A DNA stretch of 64,000 nucleotides from Spirosoma aureum. Its GTDB lineage: Bacteria; Bacteroidota; Bacteroidia; Cytophagales; Spirosomataceae. Numbering within the stretch: the stretch's first letter is position 1; every line of letters starts with the position of its first letter. Below are positions 27,136 to 36,600 of the stretch, one piece after another. The stretch lies in NCBI RefSeq assembly GCF_011604685.1, contig NZ_CP050063.1:7667001-7731000 (forward strand), given 5' to 3'. The position numbers and the translations under genes are program-made. The notes under the pieces were generated by a model that was given only the letters and a program-made list of their open reading frames with translations, had not been told where the DNA came from and did no database searches.

Positions 27136-28212
27136 TTATAATTCACCATTCTTTACTTTTTCACGTCGAAATATACCCTCCGACTGGGTAGGAATACTAA
27201 TTTCAGCACAGACTATATTGTCATCTTCCTGAAAAATCTGGAAAGTAGCTTCGGGTCCATAGAGCAGTTCGAGCCGTTGAGCCGTATTGGCCAGCCCGAA
27301 TCCTCCAGATGCCTCTTTATCGCCCAGCACACCCGTATTACGAATGGTAATGTGCAGTTTGTCGGCTACTATGGTTGACTGAACTTCAACGAATCCGCCA
27401 CCTACTGCTGTCGAAACACCGTGTTTAATGGCATTTTCGACCAGAGTTTGAAGCATCATTGGGGGCACTTGCCAGAACAGCGTCCGGTTATCCAGCTCAA
27501 TGCGGGAAGTCAGGCGGTCTTCGTAACGGACCTTTTCGAGGGCCAGATAATCTTCTACAGTCTTGATTTCTTCACGCAGTTCGACCGTTTTGCGCCGGTC
27601 GGCCAGCAGGGAGTTGCGGAGCAGATTGGAGAGTTGGGTAATGCCCTGCTGCGCTTTGGTAGGATTTTCATAAACCAGCGCCCGAATGCTGTTCAAGGCG
27701 TTGAAAACAAAGTGCGGATTCAACTGCGACCGCAATACTTTCGCTTCTGTTTCCCGGATACTGGTTTTAAGCAAAATCCGTTCAATTTCTGCGTTTCGGT
27801 TTTCTTCAACGTAATGATAGGCGGTGTAGCTAAGCACCCAGGCGAGCATATTTTTACCCCAGGTAAGCAAATAGCCAATCGTCGGCCAGGGCTCTTCAAT
27901 AAAATATTGTGGGAATAAACGCCTGTCGATCGGAATATTGACCAATGTCATAATCATGGCCAGTACCAGCACCGACAGGAGCACACGCGGAACAAGCCGG
28001 AAGAAAGGCAGCCGCACCCAATTCCATCGCCGGATCATCAATCGATAGAGGTGCGTCAGCGTAATTCCCAGAAAAATATTAGCGATGGCCAGGTAAAGCG
28101 CATCAGGATCAAACCCTGATTCAAGCACATACGCCAGATACTCCACCAGTATGAGGAGTGACCAGCCAAAGAGCTGGCAAAACCAATATATTTTTTGTTT
28201 TGAAGTACTCAT
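27136..28212 (-). CDS. LytS-type sensor histidine kinase
   Basis: This 358-residue membrane kinase has four predicted transmembrane helices in residues 8-135. The His_kinase domain has the phospho-acceptor in LNPHFVFNALNSIRALV, and the ATPase part contains PPMMLQTLVENAIKHGV and GGFGLANTAQRLELLYG. This family pairs with LytTR regulators, and the next gene downstream is one. No extracellular sensor domain is present, so the stimulus is probably membrane-borne or sensed through the helices. Confidence 0.93.
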   Translation of the reverse strand: MSTSKQKIYWFCQLFGWSLLILVEYLAYVLESGFDPDALYLAIANIFLGITLTHLYRLMIRRWNWVRLPFFRLVPRVLLSVLVLAMIMTLVNIPIDRRLFPQYFIEEPWPTIGYLLTWGKNMLAWVLSYTAYHYVEENRNAEIERILLKTSIRETEAKVLRSQLNPHFVFNALNSIRALVYENPTKAQQGITQLSNLLRNSLLADRRKTVELREEIKTVEDYLALEKVRYEDRLTSRIELDNRTLFWQVPPMMLQTLVENAIKHGVSTAVGGGFVEVQSTIVADKLHITIRNTGVLGDKEASGGFGLANTAQRLELLYGPEATFQIFQEDDNIVCAEISIPTQSEGIFRREKVKNGEL

Positions 28213-28381
28213 TCCATTTACCGCCCTTAGCTGGACAATAAGCGAATGTACAAGATTTTAACTCAAATTTTGGGATAACTACATCAAAGGAAGTGGAAAA
28301 GGAGGAATGGGAAAAACGAAGGATGAAAACCGCTTAATTACTTTACCAGATTTCACCTTGAGACCCTGCCTTGATCCTGAT

Positions 28382-29053
28382 TTACGCCAATGCCAATGTT
28401 AGCAAGTGCGATGTATCGTTTGCCACTTCGATGGTAAATGTTTTTTCGTTGTAATCGTAGCGAAGTTTGTACAGACATAGATTGCTATGCTCAAACTGGT
28501 CCATGATCGACAACGGCTGGTTCGTGAGCCAGCAGAGTAGAATTCGCATGGCCCGCCCGTGCATGGCAACCAGAACCGTTTCTTCGTCGGGATGTGATAA
28601 AATAACATCGATGGCAACTTTCTGACGAATGACAACTTCTTCCGGACTCTCTCCGCCATCGGTTGGCAAGGCCGTATTGCCCGATGCCCAGGCTTCAATC
28701 AGATTTCGGTAGTATTCATTGTCTATATTGCCCGGAACTTTACCTTCCATGATGCCCCAACTGATCTCATTGAGACCCGTCAGTTTTTCGTAGGGTATAC
28801 CGAGTTCGATAAACGATTCAACCGTTTGATAGGTCCGTTTGAGGCCAGAAATATAGATTTTCTGGAAGGGAACATGCTGGTAGGCCTGAAAAAATGCCAT
28901 AGCCTGGGCGCGGCCCATCTCATTGAGATCTGAGTCAACGCCACTTCCCTGCACCACGCCCCGCCGATTATAATCGGTTTCGCCGTGGCGAATTAAATAT
29001 ATGGTTTTTTGTTGCAAGCTCTTAGCTTTGTCTTCCGTTGTATTCGGGTGCAA
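28382..29053 (-). CDS. Histidine phosphatase family protein
   Basis: This 223-residue phosphoglycerate-mutase-like protein has IYLIRHGETDYNRRGVVQG with the catalytic His, an Arg in SGLKRTYQT, the acid Glu in LNEISWG and a second His in VLVAMHGRAMRI. Members are phosphatases for varied small molecules or proteins. It is divergent from the thioesterase gene with only 23 bp between starts, so promoter elements of each must overlap the other's coding region. Confidence 0.9.
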   Translation of the reverse strand: MHPNTTEDKAKSLQQKTIYLIRHGETDYNRRGVVQGSGVDSDLNEMGRAQAMAFFQAYQHVPFQKIYISGLKRTYQTVESFIELGIPYEKLTGLNEISWGIMEGKVPGNIDNEYYRNLIEAWASGNTALPTDGGESPEEVVIRQKVAIDVILSHPDEETVLVAMHGRAMRILLCWLTNQPLSIMDQFEHSNLCLYKLRYDYNEKTFTIEVANDTSHLLTLALA

Positions 29054-29076
29054 AATTATACAAAATTCGCTGCATT

Positions 29077-29493
29077 ATGAAAGCAGGCTTTGACCTGAGT
29101 AACCTGGAGTTTGCCCACGCCGACTCGATTGTTAAACATCTGGGCATTGAGTTTACGGAAGCAGGAGAAGGGTATCTGACCGCCCGAATGCCGGTCGATG
29201 GTCGGACTCACCAGCCTTTCGGGATTTTACACGGAGGAGCCTCGGTTGTTCTGGCCGAATCATTGGGTAGTACGGCCTCCTATATGCTGCTCGATGATCC
29301 AACTAAGCAACGGGCTGTCGGACTTGAAATCAATGCCAATCACCTCCGCTCCGTGCGCGAGGGATGGGTATATGGCCGTTGCACACCCATTCATACGGGT
29401 CGTACCACGCACGTATGGGACATTCGAATCACCGATGAAAACGGTAAGCTTGTTTGCGTGAGTCGGCTAACGATTGCGATTATCAATGGCTGA
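29077..29493 (+). CDS. Hotdog-fold acyl-CoA thioesterase (PaaI/MenI-like)
   Basis: This 138-residue hotdog protein has the GILHGGASVVLAESLGSTAS motif with the helix-start Glu that acts as catalytic base, and the strand KQRAVGLEINANHLRSVREGWVYGRC. I start at the ATG at 29077; an upstream TTG overlaps the divergent gene. Close families hydrolyse 1,4-dihydroxy-2-naphthoyl-CoA in menaquinone synthesis or phenylacetyl-type CoAs; which one cannot be decided. Its last 15 codons are duplicated at 30983, beyond the inserted cassette. Confidence 0.9.
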   Translation: MKAGFDLSNLEFAHADSIVKHLGIEFTEAGEGYLTARMPVDGRTHQPFGILHGGASVVLAESLGSTASYMLLDDPTKQRAVGLEINANHLRSVREGWVYGRCTPIHTGRTTHVWDIRITDENGKLVCVSRLTIAIING

Positions 29494-29640
29494 TTATTGG
29501 GATAGCAGCATCAATCCGTTTTATCAACCAAACAATCACTGATCATTTGTTAATTTCCTAAGCAGATAAAATAACTTTTCGAGCAGGCAACTGTCTTCTG
29601 TAACAACCTCGGCAGAAGCAGCCATGCCGCTTTTATGGGC
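29449..29640. repeat. 192-bp direct repeat, left copy
   Basis: This segment aligns without net gap to 30983-31174 (offset exactly 1534). It contains the real 3' end of the thioesterase gene, the spacer and a dead copy of the 3' end of the HlyD gene. Differences are about 1 in 38 in the thioesterase part, 5 in 83 in the HlyD part, and roughly 15 in 64 between them. Confidence 0.9.
29536..29640 (-). pseudogene. Orphan HlyD C-terminal fragment
   Basis: Read on the minus strand this encodes HKSGMAASAEVVTEDSCLLE followed by a basic tail and a stop. It is nearly the same as the C-terminus of the HlyD protein at 31073 (YKSGMAASAEVVTEDSRLLE). No start or body of the gene is attached. Confidence 0.85.
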
Positions 29641-30274
29641 CATTCGTTTTAATTTTACGTCCACTTATGGCTATTGTCTTTTGTAAAATCTTAGAGTACG
29701 CGATTCTGTTTACAGTGTCATTGTTTACAGAGTAGGAAAAGTAAATGGCCGTAGGATCTGACTGGATGGTTTTCCAAATTGCCATACTGGAATCAGGTAT
29801 ACTTAATGAATCGTTGTTCATAATGGAAACTTGATTAAAGAACGTTGGCGAAAAAAAGTTGTCAATTCGTTTTTTAATTTCCAGCTCATCCCTGTCAGGA
29901 ATAATTAGCCCTTCATGATTTAACAATTTACGAGCGGGGAAAACGGTTTTGTAGATAGGTTCCCCCTTATAATTAGTAATATTCAAAAAGACTTCTCCTG
30001 TAATTATTGATTCTCCGTTAACGTCTATGCTCAACGTGTCTTGCCAGGTTTGATTTGAGAAAAACCGAATAACACGGTTCGTATATAATGGCTTAATTTG
30101 ATTGGCATTTGTAATTTCGGGCGAATTATTTTCACTTGTTTGCGTACAAAAAGTAAAGCTTGTACTTATCATACATAGTACTAACTGTTGTAGTACTCGT
30201 CTCTGTTGTAAAATCCTCGTCATATAAAGGCAAAACTTGTTTCGTGTCCGTGATTCATGGTAAATTACCTTCAT
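29633..30274 (-). CDS. Secreted protein of unknown function (cassette gene 2)
   Basis: This frame of 213 residues includes a likely later start at Met18, giving a basic N-terminus and hydrophobic core (LQQLVLCMISTSFTFC). The Cys is not in a standard lipobox. The mature part has no motif I recognise; it is moderately acidic and rich in Ile, Asn and Ser. Its stop lies inside the left repeat copy, right at the cassette boundary. It is in the direction of, and downstream from, the peptide-export genes, so an immunity or accessory role is possible but unproven. Confidence 0.6.
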   Translation of the reverse strand: MKVIYHESRTRNKFCLYMTRILQQRRVLQQLVLCMISTSFTFCTQTSENNSPEITNANQIKPLYTNRVIRFFSNQTWQDTLSIDVNGESIITGEVFLNITNYKGEPIYKTVFPARKLLNHEGLIIPDRDELEIKKRIDNFFSPTFFNQVSIMNNDSLSIPDSSMAIWKTIQSDPTAIYFSYSVNNDTVNRIAYSKILQKTIAISGRKIKTNGP

Positions 30275-30576
30275 TAGTTTGTAGTAAACAATAATTTGAA
30301 ATGTCCCATCTTCATTTCCCTTTCATAAACTTGCGAATGAAAGTTGTTTTACTGCTCCACAAACCAGTCTTTTTCATCGGCTCACATTCATGGATTCAGT
30401 TAACCCGTTCCAAGGTTAACCATGACGTTCTAAAATAACCCCCTTCACAAAAATTGCCATAGCACTCTCAAATTTTAAAAGAGCGGAAGATTATAGACAA
30501 GTTTGTTTTCTAATGAGACTTATTCTCCGGTCTTTCGTTGAGCAATAAGTGTAAATTTCATTTCATAACGGTCTCC
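30275..30576. other. Gap inside the cassette
   Basis: About 300 bases between the two cassette genes. Only very short frames (13-21 codons) are present on the minus strand, none with a leader or cysteine pattern. I see nothing further. Confidence 0.5.
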
Positions 30577-30936
30577 TTACTGAACAACTGTATAGAAGTT
30601 GTTTAGTGGCTCTGGATACCCCTGCTGCCACACAGCAAAAGCGATCTGTTTGTCATTACGGATTAGCGTGATTTTGGCCTGACTAGTAATAAGATTTGAA
30701 TAATACTCCTTGTTGGTCCTGCTGGATGTTGAATCGAAAGCGACCGAAAAGTCTCTGAGCTTAATTTGCCTTCTCACTCCTGACCAATCACTTATCAGTT
30801 TATGATCTACAAAGACCTGAATATTGTTTAATTCGTTAAGCATCGATATAGCAATACCTGTATTATCCTGAGCAAAACTATTTCTGACCAAGAAGCAAAA
30901 ACTAATGATTCGAAAGAAAATAAAACAGTGCTTCAT
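30577..30936 (-). CDS. Secreted protein of unknown function (cassette gene 1)
   Basis: This 119-residue protein has a cleavable signal peptide (MKHCFIFFRIISFCFLVRNSFAQ). The 96-residue mature part shows no known motif; it has several strand-like segments (NIQVFVDHKLISDW, QAKITLIRNDKQIAFAVWQ). A gap of about 300 bp separates it from the next cassette gene. It sits first after HlyD in the direction of transcription. The function is unknown. Confidence 0.6.
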   Translation of the reverse strand: MKHCFIFFRIISFCFLVRNSFAQDNTGIAISMLNELNNIQVFVDHKLISDWSGVRRQIKLRDFSVAFDSTSSRTNKEYYSNLITSQAKITLIRNDKQIAFAVWQQGYPEPLNNFYTVVQ

Positions 30937-30982
30937 AGCTGCATTACCCCGATTTTGTTTGACGAAAGGATCATTTTAGGGT

Positions 30983-31174
30983 TTTGTATGCGTGAGTCGG
31001 CTAACGATCGCGATTATCAATGGCTGATCATTGGATTGACAACATCAATTCGTTTCATCAACCAAACGATCACTACCCCTTCGTGAATTTCCTAAGCTGA
31101 TAAAACAACTTTTCGAGCAGGCGACTATCTTCTGTAACAACCTCGGCAGAAGCAGCCATGCCGCTTTTATAGGC
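30983..31174. repeat. 192-bp direct repeat, right copy
   Basis: Counterpart of 29449-29640. This copy contains the real 3' end of the HlyD gene and a dead copy of the last codons and stop of the thioesterase gene (30990-31027), cut off from any thioesterase body. Confidence 0.9.
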
Positions 31175-32365
31175 TAACTTCTGGCCATAACTCGTTCTTA
31201 AGCCGTTACTGAGGGTGACCTTGGCCAGAAATACGCTGTCTTTTAGAGAAACGTCTGCAATAGTTGCAATACGCCCATGCACAATCCCATATTCCTGATA
31301 GGGGTAGCCTACAAATTTTATCTGCACTTTCTGCCCAATCTGCACCTTCCCGGCATTCTGTTGCGGAATACGTAATTCACCAAAATAGGTAGTGTTGGGG
31401 GGCGCTACGTAAAATAACTCCTGATTGATCCCAACGGATTGGTTCTCCTGCAAAATACCCGCAAAAAAAACGCGTCCGGTTACGGGAGCAGTAAGTATAT
31501 ATTTCAACTTCCAGGCATCCGTTGCACTTTGCAAGGTGTTGAGGGTCTGCAAGAATTTATCCCGTTCTTCGGCTACCTGCTTCGCTAATTCCAGAATCTC
31601 TTTCTGCTTTGCCCGTTGCGCTGTAAGGTTATTAATTAATGCCGACATTGTTTGCTGGTAAGGTAGTTTCCGAGCGATGGCTTTACTTTCCTCCCTTTTC
31701 AACTCAAGCAGAGCAATCACCTTGTCTCTGGCTAACTGTTGCTGAATGGCGTAGTCTTCCTGGGCGAGCGTCATATCTCTTGCCTGTATCTGACGCTGTT
31801 CCTGTAAGTTGTGGGCCAATGCCCGTAAATCGGAGATTTCCTGCATCAAAAGCCTTTTTTTGTGACTATAAAATCCATTAGCCAGGTAAGCTCGTAGCTG
31901 AATATGCGCCTGCTCAAAGGTTTGGTAATCATTTTGTAACTCACCCAATTGGCTGTAATGGGATAAATCCAATCGATCCAATCCGTCAAGATTACCCTGA
32001 CTAGCTATCGACCAGGCTTTGGTTAGTTCGTGCGACAGCCGAAGTACTTGATCGTGATGAGCGGTGCTTTCCAGAAAAGCGAGTATTGTTCCAGCCCTTA
32101 CAGTCTGGCCTTCGTGCGCAAACAAACGAATCAGTTTACCGTCGGTACGGGTCAGAATAGCTTTGGGCGCGTTGGCAGAGGTGAGCTTTAACGAAGCCCG
32201 CACCAGATCAGGATAATGAACCATCCAGGCACCAACAAATACCAAGATAACAGCCAGACAGGCGACCGTAACACCCCAGCGAAGCAACCATTTCGGTGGT
32301 CGGGCCAACAGTTCGTGTACCTCCTCAGAGCGTAGTTCGGTAAAGTAATCTGAACCGGGATTCAT
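31073..32365 (-). CDS. HlyD-family adaptor of a peptide exporter
   Basis: This 430-residue protein has one N-terminal transmembrane helix (about 29-50), a lipoyl half-motif (DGKLIRLFAHEGQTVRAGTIL), about 190 residues of coiled-coil hairpin, the second lipoyl half (LTAPVTGRVFFAGILQENQSV) and a beta-barrel. It bridges the ABC exporter upstream (gap 72 bp) to an outer-membrane TolC, which is not in this operon; the TolC at 20258 is one candidate partner. It should carry the processed peptide across the periplasm. Confidence 0.9.
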   Translation of the reverse strand: MNPGSDYFTELRSEEVHELLARPPKWLLRWGVTVACLAVILVFVGAWMVHYPDLVRASLKLTSANAPKAILTRTDGKLIRLFAHEGQTVRAGTILAFLESTAHHDQVLRLSHELTKAWSIASQGNLDGLDRLDLSHYSQLGELQNDYQTFEQAHIQLRAYLANGFYSHKKRLLMQEISDLRALAHNLQEQRQIQARDMTLAQEDYAIQQQLARDKVIALLELKREESKAIARKLPYQQTMSALINNLTAQRAKQKEILELAKQVAEERDKFLQTLNTLQSATDAWKLKYILTAPVTGRVFFAGILQENQSVGINQELFYVAPPNTTYFGELRIPQQNAGKVQIGQKVQIKFVGYPYQEYGIVHGRIATIADVSLKDSVFLAKVTLSNGLRTSYGQKLAYKSGMAASAEVVTEDSRLLEKLFYQLRKFTKG

Positions 32366-32437
32366 TTGATTGAATTGATTAGCTTGATTTTGTTTTTTAG
32401 TAATGTCGAGTTTGAGAACGCGACACAGCTGAAAACA

Positions 32438-34858
32438 CTACATACCTAGTTCCAGTTGATTCTTCACCAATTGCCAATAGCTTCCTTGCTTGGCAACGAG
32501 CATGGCATGAGTACCTATTTCCGTGATTTTCCCCTTATCCAACACAACAATCTGATCGGCATGACGAACCGTACTGAGTCGATGCGCAACGACTACTACT
32601 GTTCGTGGCCGTCCCGTATGATCACGAAAAAATGCATCCAGATTCTGCACAATCACGGCTTCGTTATTAGCATCTAGTGAATTAGTGGCTTCGTCGAAAA
32701 AGAGATAAGCAGGGTCTTTGTAAACCGCTCGGGCAATCAAAATTCGCTGTCGCTGACCCTGGCTGATGCCACTACCCTCTGCACCAATTTTTGTATGCAG
32801 ACCCGATGGCAATGAATCAACAAACTCTCGCAGATTGGCAACCTGTATGGCGTGCTCTAATTTTCGTGCATCAATTCGGTCTACTCCCACAGCAATATTC
32901 CGGGCAATGGTATCGGAAAAGATAAAACCGTCCTGCATAACCGCTCCGCATTGACTTCGCCAGAACGTATGACTTATACTTTTAAGCGGAATGCCACCCA
33001 GTGAGATGCCATTGCCCAATCGAATTTCGCCTTTGTTCGGTTCGTAGAACCGTAGCAAAAGTTTCAGTAATGTCGTTTTACCACTACCGCTCATACCAAC
33101 GATGGCCGTTGTTTTCCCCTTAGGAATCAATAGATCAATGCCTTGCAAAACAGGTTCGTTACCAGCACCCATATACTGGAATGATACATTTTTCAGATGC
33201 AACCCAACTGACTCAGGTATGGACGTCAGGAAAACGTGCTCAGCCGGTTCTTCATCGGCAAGCGTATGAATTTCGTTAAGCCGTTCAAGGCTAATTTTGG
33301 CATCCTGGAAACTTTGGACGAAGCCAATCAGTTGCTCAATGGGGCTGTTTAGCTGACCAATTAGTTGCTGCATGGCCAGCATACCTCCCAGCGACAACTG
33401 ACCGTTGATGACGGCTTGAGCAGCCAGAAATGTGATGAAAATATTCTTGCCTTCGTTAATGGTAAACGCCCCGGCCTGCTGGTACTGACTCAGGGCCAAC
33501 CCACGCATTTGCAAGCGAAACAGCCTTGCCTGTAATCGCTCCCACGCCCAGCGCATCGGTCGTTCAGCACCGGCCAGCTTGATTTCCTGCATACCCTGAA
33601 TCAGTTGCACCAGCCTACTCTGGTTCTTGGCGGATATATCGAACCGCTTAAAATCCAGTTTCCGGCGCTGGTGCAGAAATAGCACCACCCAGCCAACATA
33701 GAGGAGACTCGACACCACGAAAATGCTAAAAATGCTGAGGTTATACATGGCCAGCACTGCGCCGAAAATGACGAGGTTGACCATCGAAAACAGCACCGAA
33801 ATCGTTTGACTGGTCAGGAAGCTTTCGATCCGATGATGGTCGCCGATGCGCTGCATGAGATCGCCGAACTGTTTACTGTCGAAATAAGAGACGGGCAAGC
33901 GCATCAATTTGATCAGAAAATCAGACAGGATGCTCAGGTTAACGCGGGTGCTGATGTGCAATAGAATCCAGCTTCGGATAAACTCGACCGACAGCCGCCC
34001 AGCCATCAGCATGAGTTGCGCACCCAATACCAAATATATGAAGGGAATATTCTGCGTATTGACGCCCACATCCACAACCGACTGAGTCAGAAACGGGAAT
34101 AACAATTGCAACCCACTGCCGACAGCCAGCCCCAGCGCAAGTTGTACCAACAACCCTTTGTACTGCCATAAGTAGCCAAAGACCCGCTCGAAATTGTAAG
34201 CATTTGTCCGCTCGTCATCCTGTTCAAAAAAACCTGGAGTTGGTTCGAGCAGCAATACGACACCCTCACGCTCCTCACTTGTTTGCGACGATAACCAATG
34301 GTCACAAAACTCCTCGACCGAATAAGCGACTAACCCTTTGGCCGGGTCAGCTATATAAACTGTGCCTTTGGTTGCGAAGGGAAAGGAGTGCGGGGCAGGA
34401 TTTTGTCTAAACTGTTCCCTCTCAGCCCATCCAGTAGGCGAAATCATAACGTCGCCCTTATCGATCCTGAAATCGTGCATGAACGGTTTAGGCAATACGT
34501 CATTATCAATTCCTTTGATGGCCTTCCGGCCACCTTTAATACGGTTCATCCACCCTCCACTAGCTTTCTTAACGTCATAGACTACAACAAAGTGGTTCTG
34601 ATCCCAGTGTACAATGAAGGGCAAAGGTGCCTCCGTGGCTAATTTTTCGAACGAAACCTTGACGCCCATCGTCCGAAACCCAATGGCTTCAGCGGCTTCC
34701 GAAATACCCAGCAACGATACGCCCTCCTTGCCAATCTGAGATTTCTCCCGCAGTGTTTGCACTGTATAGGAACGGCCATAATGCTTGGCTACCATGCGCA
34801 GGCAGGTTGGGCCGCAATCCATTTGGTCGAGTTGAGTAAAGTGCGTGAACGGCCTCAT
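32438..34858 (-). CDS. Peptidase C39-containing ABC exporter (bacteriocin type)
   Basis: This 806-residue fused exporter starts with a C39 cysteine peptidase: Gln12 and Cys15 in LDQMDCGPTCL, His89 in DQNHFVVVYDV, and Asp171 in YIADPAKG. About 65 extra residues between His89 and Asp171 widen the peptidase domain. Six transmembrane helices follow (about 230-520). The ATPase then shows Walker A GMSGSGKTT, signature ISQGQRQ, Walker B YLFFDEA and H-loop VAHRLS. Such proteins cut double-glycine leaders and export the core peptide; the peptide at 36705 is the obvious local substrate. Confidence 0.93.
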   Translation of the reverse strand: MRPFTHFTQLDQMDCGPTCLRMVAKHYGRSYTVQTLREKSQIGKEGVSLLGISEAAEAIGFRTMGVKVSFEKLATEAPLPFIVHWDQNHFVVVYDVKKASGGWMNRIKGGRKAIKGIDNDVLPKPFMHDFRIDKGDVMISPTGWAEREQFRQNPAPHSFPFATKGTVYIADPAKGLVAYSVEEFCDHWLSSQTSEEREGVVLLLEPTPGFFEQDDERTNAYNFERVFGYLWQYKGLLVQLALGLAVGSGLQLLFPFLTQSVVDVGVNTQNIPFIYLVLGAQLMLMAGRLSVEFIRSWILLHISTRVNLSILSDFLIKLMRLPVSYFDSKQFGDLMQRIGDHHRIESFLTSQTISVLFSMVNLVIFGAVLAMYNLSIFSIFVVSSLLYVGWVVLFLHQRRKLDFKRFDISAKNQSRLVQLIQGMQEIKLAGAERPMRWAWERLQARLFRLQMRGLALSQYQQAGAFTINEGKNIFITFLAAQAVINGQLSLGGMLAMQQLIGQLNSPIEQLIGFVQSFQDAKISLERLNEIHTLADEEPAEHVFLTSIPESVGLHLKNVSFQYMGAGNEPVLQGIDLLIPKGKTTAIVGMSGSGKTTLLKLLLRFYEPNKGEIRLGNGISLGGIPLKSISHTFWRSQCGAVMQDGFIFSDTIARNIAVGVDRIDARKLEHAIQVANLREFVDSLPSGLHTKIGAEGSGISQGQRQRILIARAVYKDPAYLFFDEATNSLDANNEAVIVQNLDAFFRDHTGRPRTVVVVAHRLSTVRHADQIVVLDKGKITEIGTHAMLVAKQGSYWQLVKNQLELGM

Positions 34859-35118
34859 ATGAAAAGTGATTGTTGCAAAGGTCTCATAGATACTCGCTCA
34901 AGCAACTATTCCGTCAAAAAACGAGTATTTTGTCTAACTAAAATAACGGCTAAAACTCTTCAAATAAGCGGGTTAAGAAATTTTGCAACTGCCACGAAAG
35001 TTACATAACTGCCCTGTGAATAGTGTAATTTATTATAGCAGCTTAATTGTATTTAATAATTGTAAGTATACTTATCTTTACCTAAATCGAACTTAGCACA
35101 ATCCAAACGGATTAATTA

Positions 35119-36228
35119 TTAAGGCTTGTCTGCAAGAATTTCAGCTAATTTTTTTCCTAAATCTTCACCCCGTATGTTTTTCGCAACGATTTTCCCATCA
35201 GGATCGATCAAGAAGTTTTGGGGAATTAACCGAATAGCGTATTGCTTCGCTACTTCGCTGTCCCAATGTTTTAGATCAGATACTTGTGTCCAGTCAAGTT
35301 GGTCTTTATGAATGGCTTTCAGCCAGGCTTCTTTACCATTAGGCCGATCCAGCGAAACGCCCAGTACCGTAAAGTTTTTGTCTTTGTACTGCTTGAAATT
35401 CTTAACTAAATTCGGATTTTCAGCCCGGCAGGGACCGCACCAACTCGCCCAAAAATCAACCAGCACGTATTTCCCCCGGAAGCTACTCAAGGATATGGCT
35501 TTCCCCGAAGTATCAGGTTGCGTAAACTCAGGGGCCATTGCCCCAACCGAAGTGGCTTGAAGTAGAGCCAGCGTTTTAGCGTAATCTTTGCCGGTTTTGC
35601 TGGTTTTAATAGCCTCCGAGAGACTGCTGAACATCGGTTCCACTTTAGAAACTTCTGGAGCAAACCAATCTGTATATTGTTTCAGGACATACAGACTCAG
35701 CATAGAAGTTGGGTGTTCTTGAATAAACTGCGCTTTAATTTTATTCTGCTGGGCAAAAATGGCTTCGTTCCGCTTCTCGAAACGCCCTTTAAATTCCTTC
35801 TCTTTTTTCTGTTCTGGCGTAGCTGCCTGATATTGCTTCTCTAATAGCGCCATCTGGTCATCAGTTGGCTTGAGCTTTTTTTTCAACTTCTGATTATCGA
35901 TGTTCATCGGTGATCCGCCAACAACAGCGTTTTGAATGGAGTCAGGACTAGTCACAGAAATAGTGCCGGGTTCGAGATAGAACCGGATGGATGACTTGTC
36001 AATAAATAGCCACGCATGTTGGGGTTCATCGACGCTTCCTGTGATGGTAAATCTCCCGTTCTGAATCAGGGAGGAATCCGTATGTCCTGTATTTCCCACT
36101 ATATATCGCACATAAGCTTTGGCTGCTGGTTTAACCTTCCCTAATCTTCCTTCAATCGTGTAAACGTTACTTTGAGCCCAGACCAACGCTGGACTTACGA
36201 ACAATGAAATCAGTAGAAAAGGCTTCAT
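35119..36228 (-). CDS. TlpA-like thiol-disulfide oxidoreductase with DUF4369
   Basis: This 369-residue periplasmic protein has a signal peptide (to VWAQ), a DUF4369 beta domain (about 20-110), a helical linker and a C-terminal thioredoxin/AhpC-TSA domain. The active site is FWASWCGPCRAE and the cis-Pro is in LIPQNFLIDPDG. These proteins reduce or exchange disulfides outside the cytoplasm. Its place between the cysteine-rich peptide gene and the exporter suggests it handles that peptide's cysteines. Confidence 0.9.
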   Translation of the reverse strand: MKPFLLISLFVSPALVWAQSNVYTIEGRLGKVKPAAKAYVRYIVGNTGHTDSSLIQNGRFTITGSVDEPQHAWLFIDKSSIRFYLEPGTISVTSPDSIQNAVVGGSPMNIDNQKLKKKLKPTDDQMALLEKQYQAATPEQKKEKEFKGRFEKRNEAIFAQQNKIKAQFIQEHPTSMLSLYVLKQYTDWFAPEVSKVEPMFSSLSEAIKTSKTGKDYAKTLALLQATSVGAMAPEFTQPDTSGKAISLSSFRGKYVLVDFWASWCGPCRAENPNLVKNFKQYKDKNFTVLGVSLDRPNGKEAWLKAIHKDQLDWTQVSDLKHWDSEVAKQYAIRLIPQNFLIDPDGKIVAKNIRGEDLGKKLAEILADKP

Positions 36229-36600
36229 AAGCGTTTCATTTATTGGTTATGACTTTTAGAAGAATATGAAGTTTGCTTATTATTGGTACTGATGGAGGTT
36301 CCACCTATTTATTATCTGGGATAACAACTGAAATGATTTAAGAACTACTTTGCGGCAAGGAAAATCGATCAGCATTTCGTTGGAATTTCATGTCAGTTGT
36401 ATTTTTGAGTATGAGGCTATTTAAACGTTCCGTTTTCATCCAAACCATGCGTTTGTTTAGTCATGCTGAGGCCCGAAGCATCTGTTTCGGCCGGCCGGTT
36501 AAAGTCGGCTCATAGACAGTTTATTAGCAGACCACAGCATGGCAAAAAACAGCTAATTCACCACCGTTTTTAAACGCTTAAACAGTTTCTAAGTAAATAC
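36229..36600. other. Intergenic stretch between TlpA and the inverted repeat
   Basis: This 372-base stretch has no convincing frame on either strand. It contains a short CCGGCCGG-type palindrome near 36490. Promoter sequences for the TlpA gene may lie near 36260-36330, but I cannot define them. Confidence 0.45.

Noticed and set aside
29449..31174. Direct repeats considered as a CRISPR array
   Set aside because: Only two long, diverged copies 1.5 kb apart, containing gene ends; no spacers. No CRISPR array or cas gene is seen in the window.
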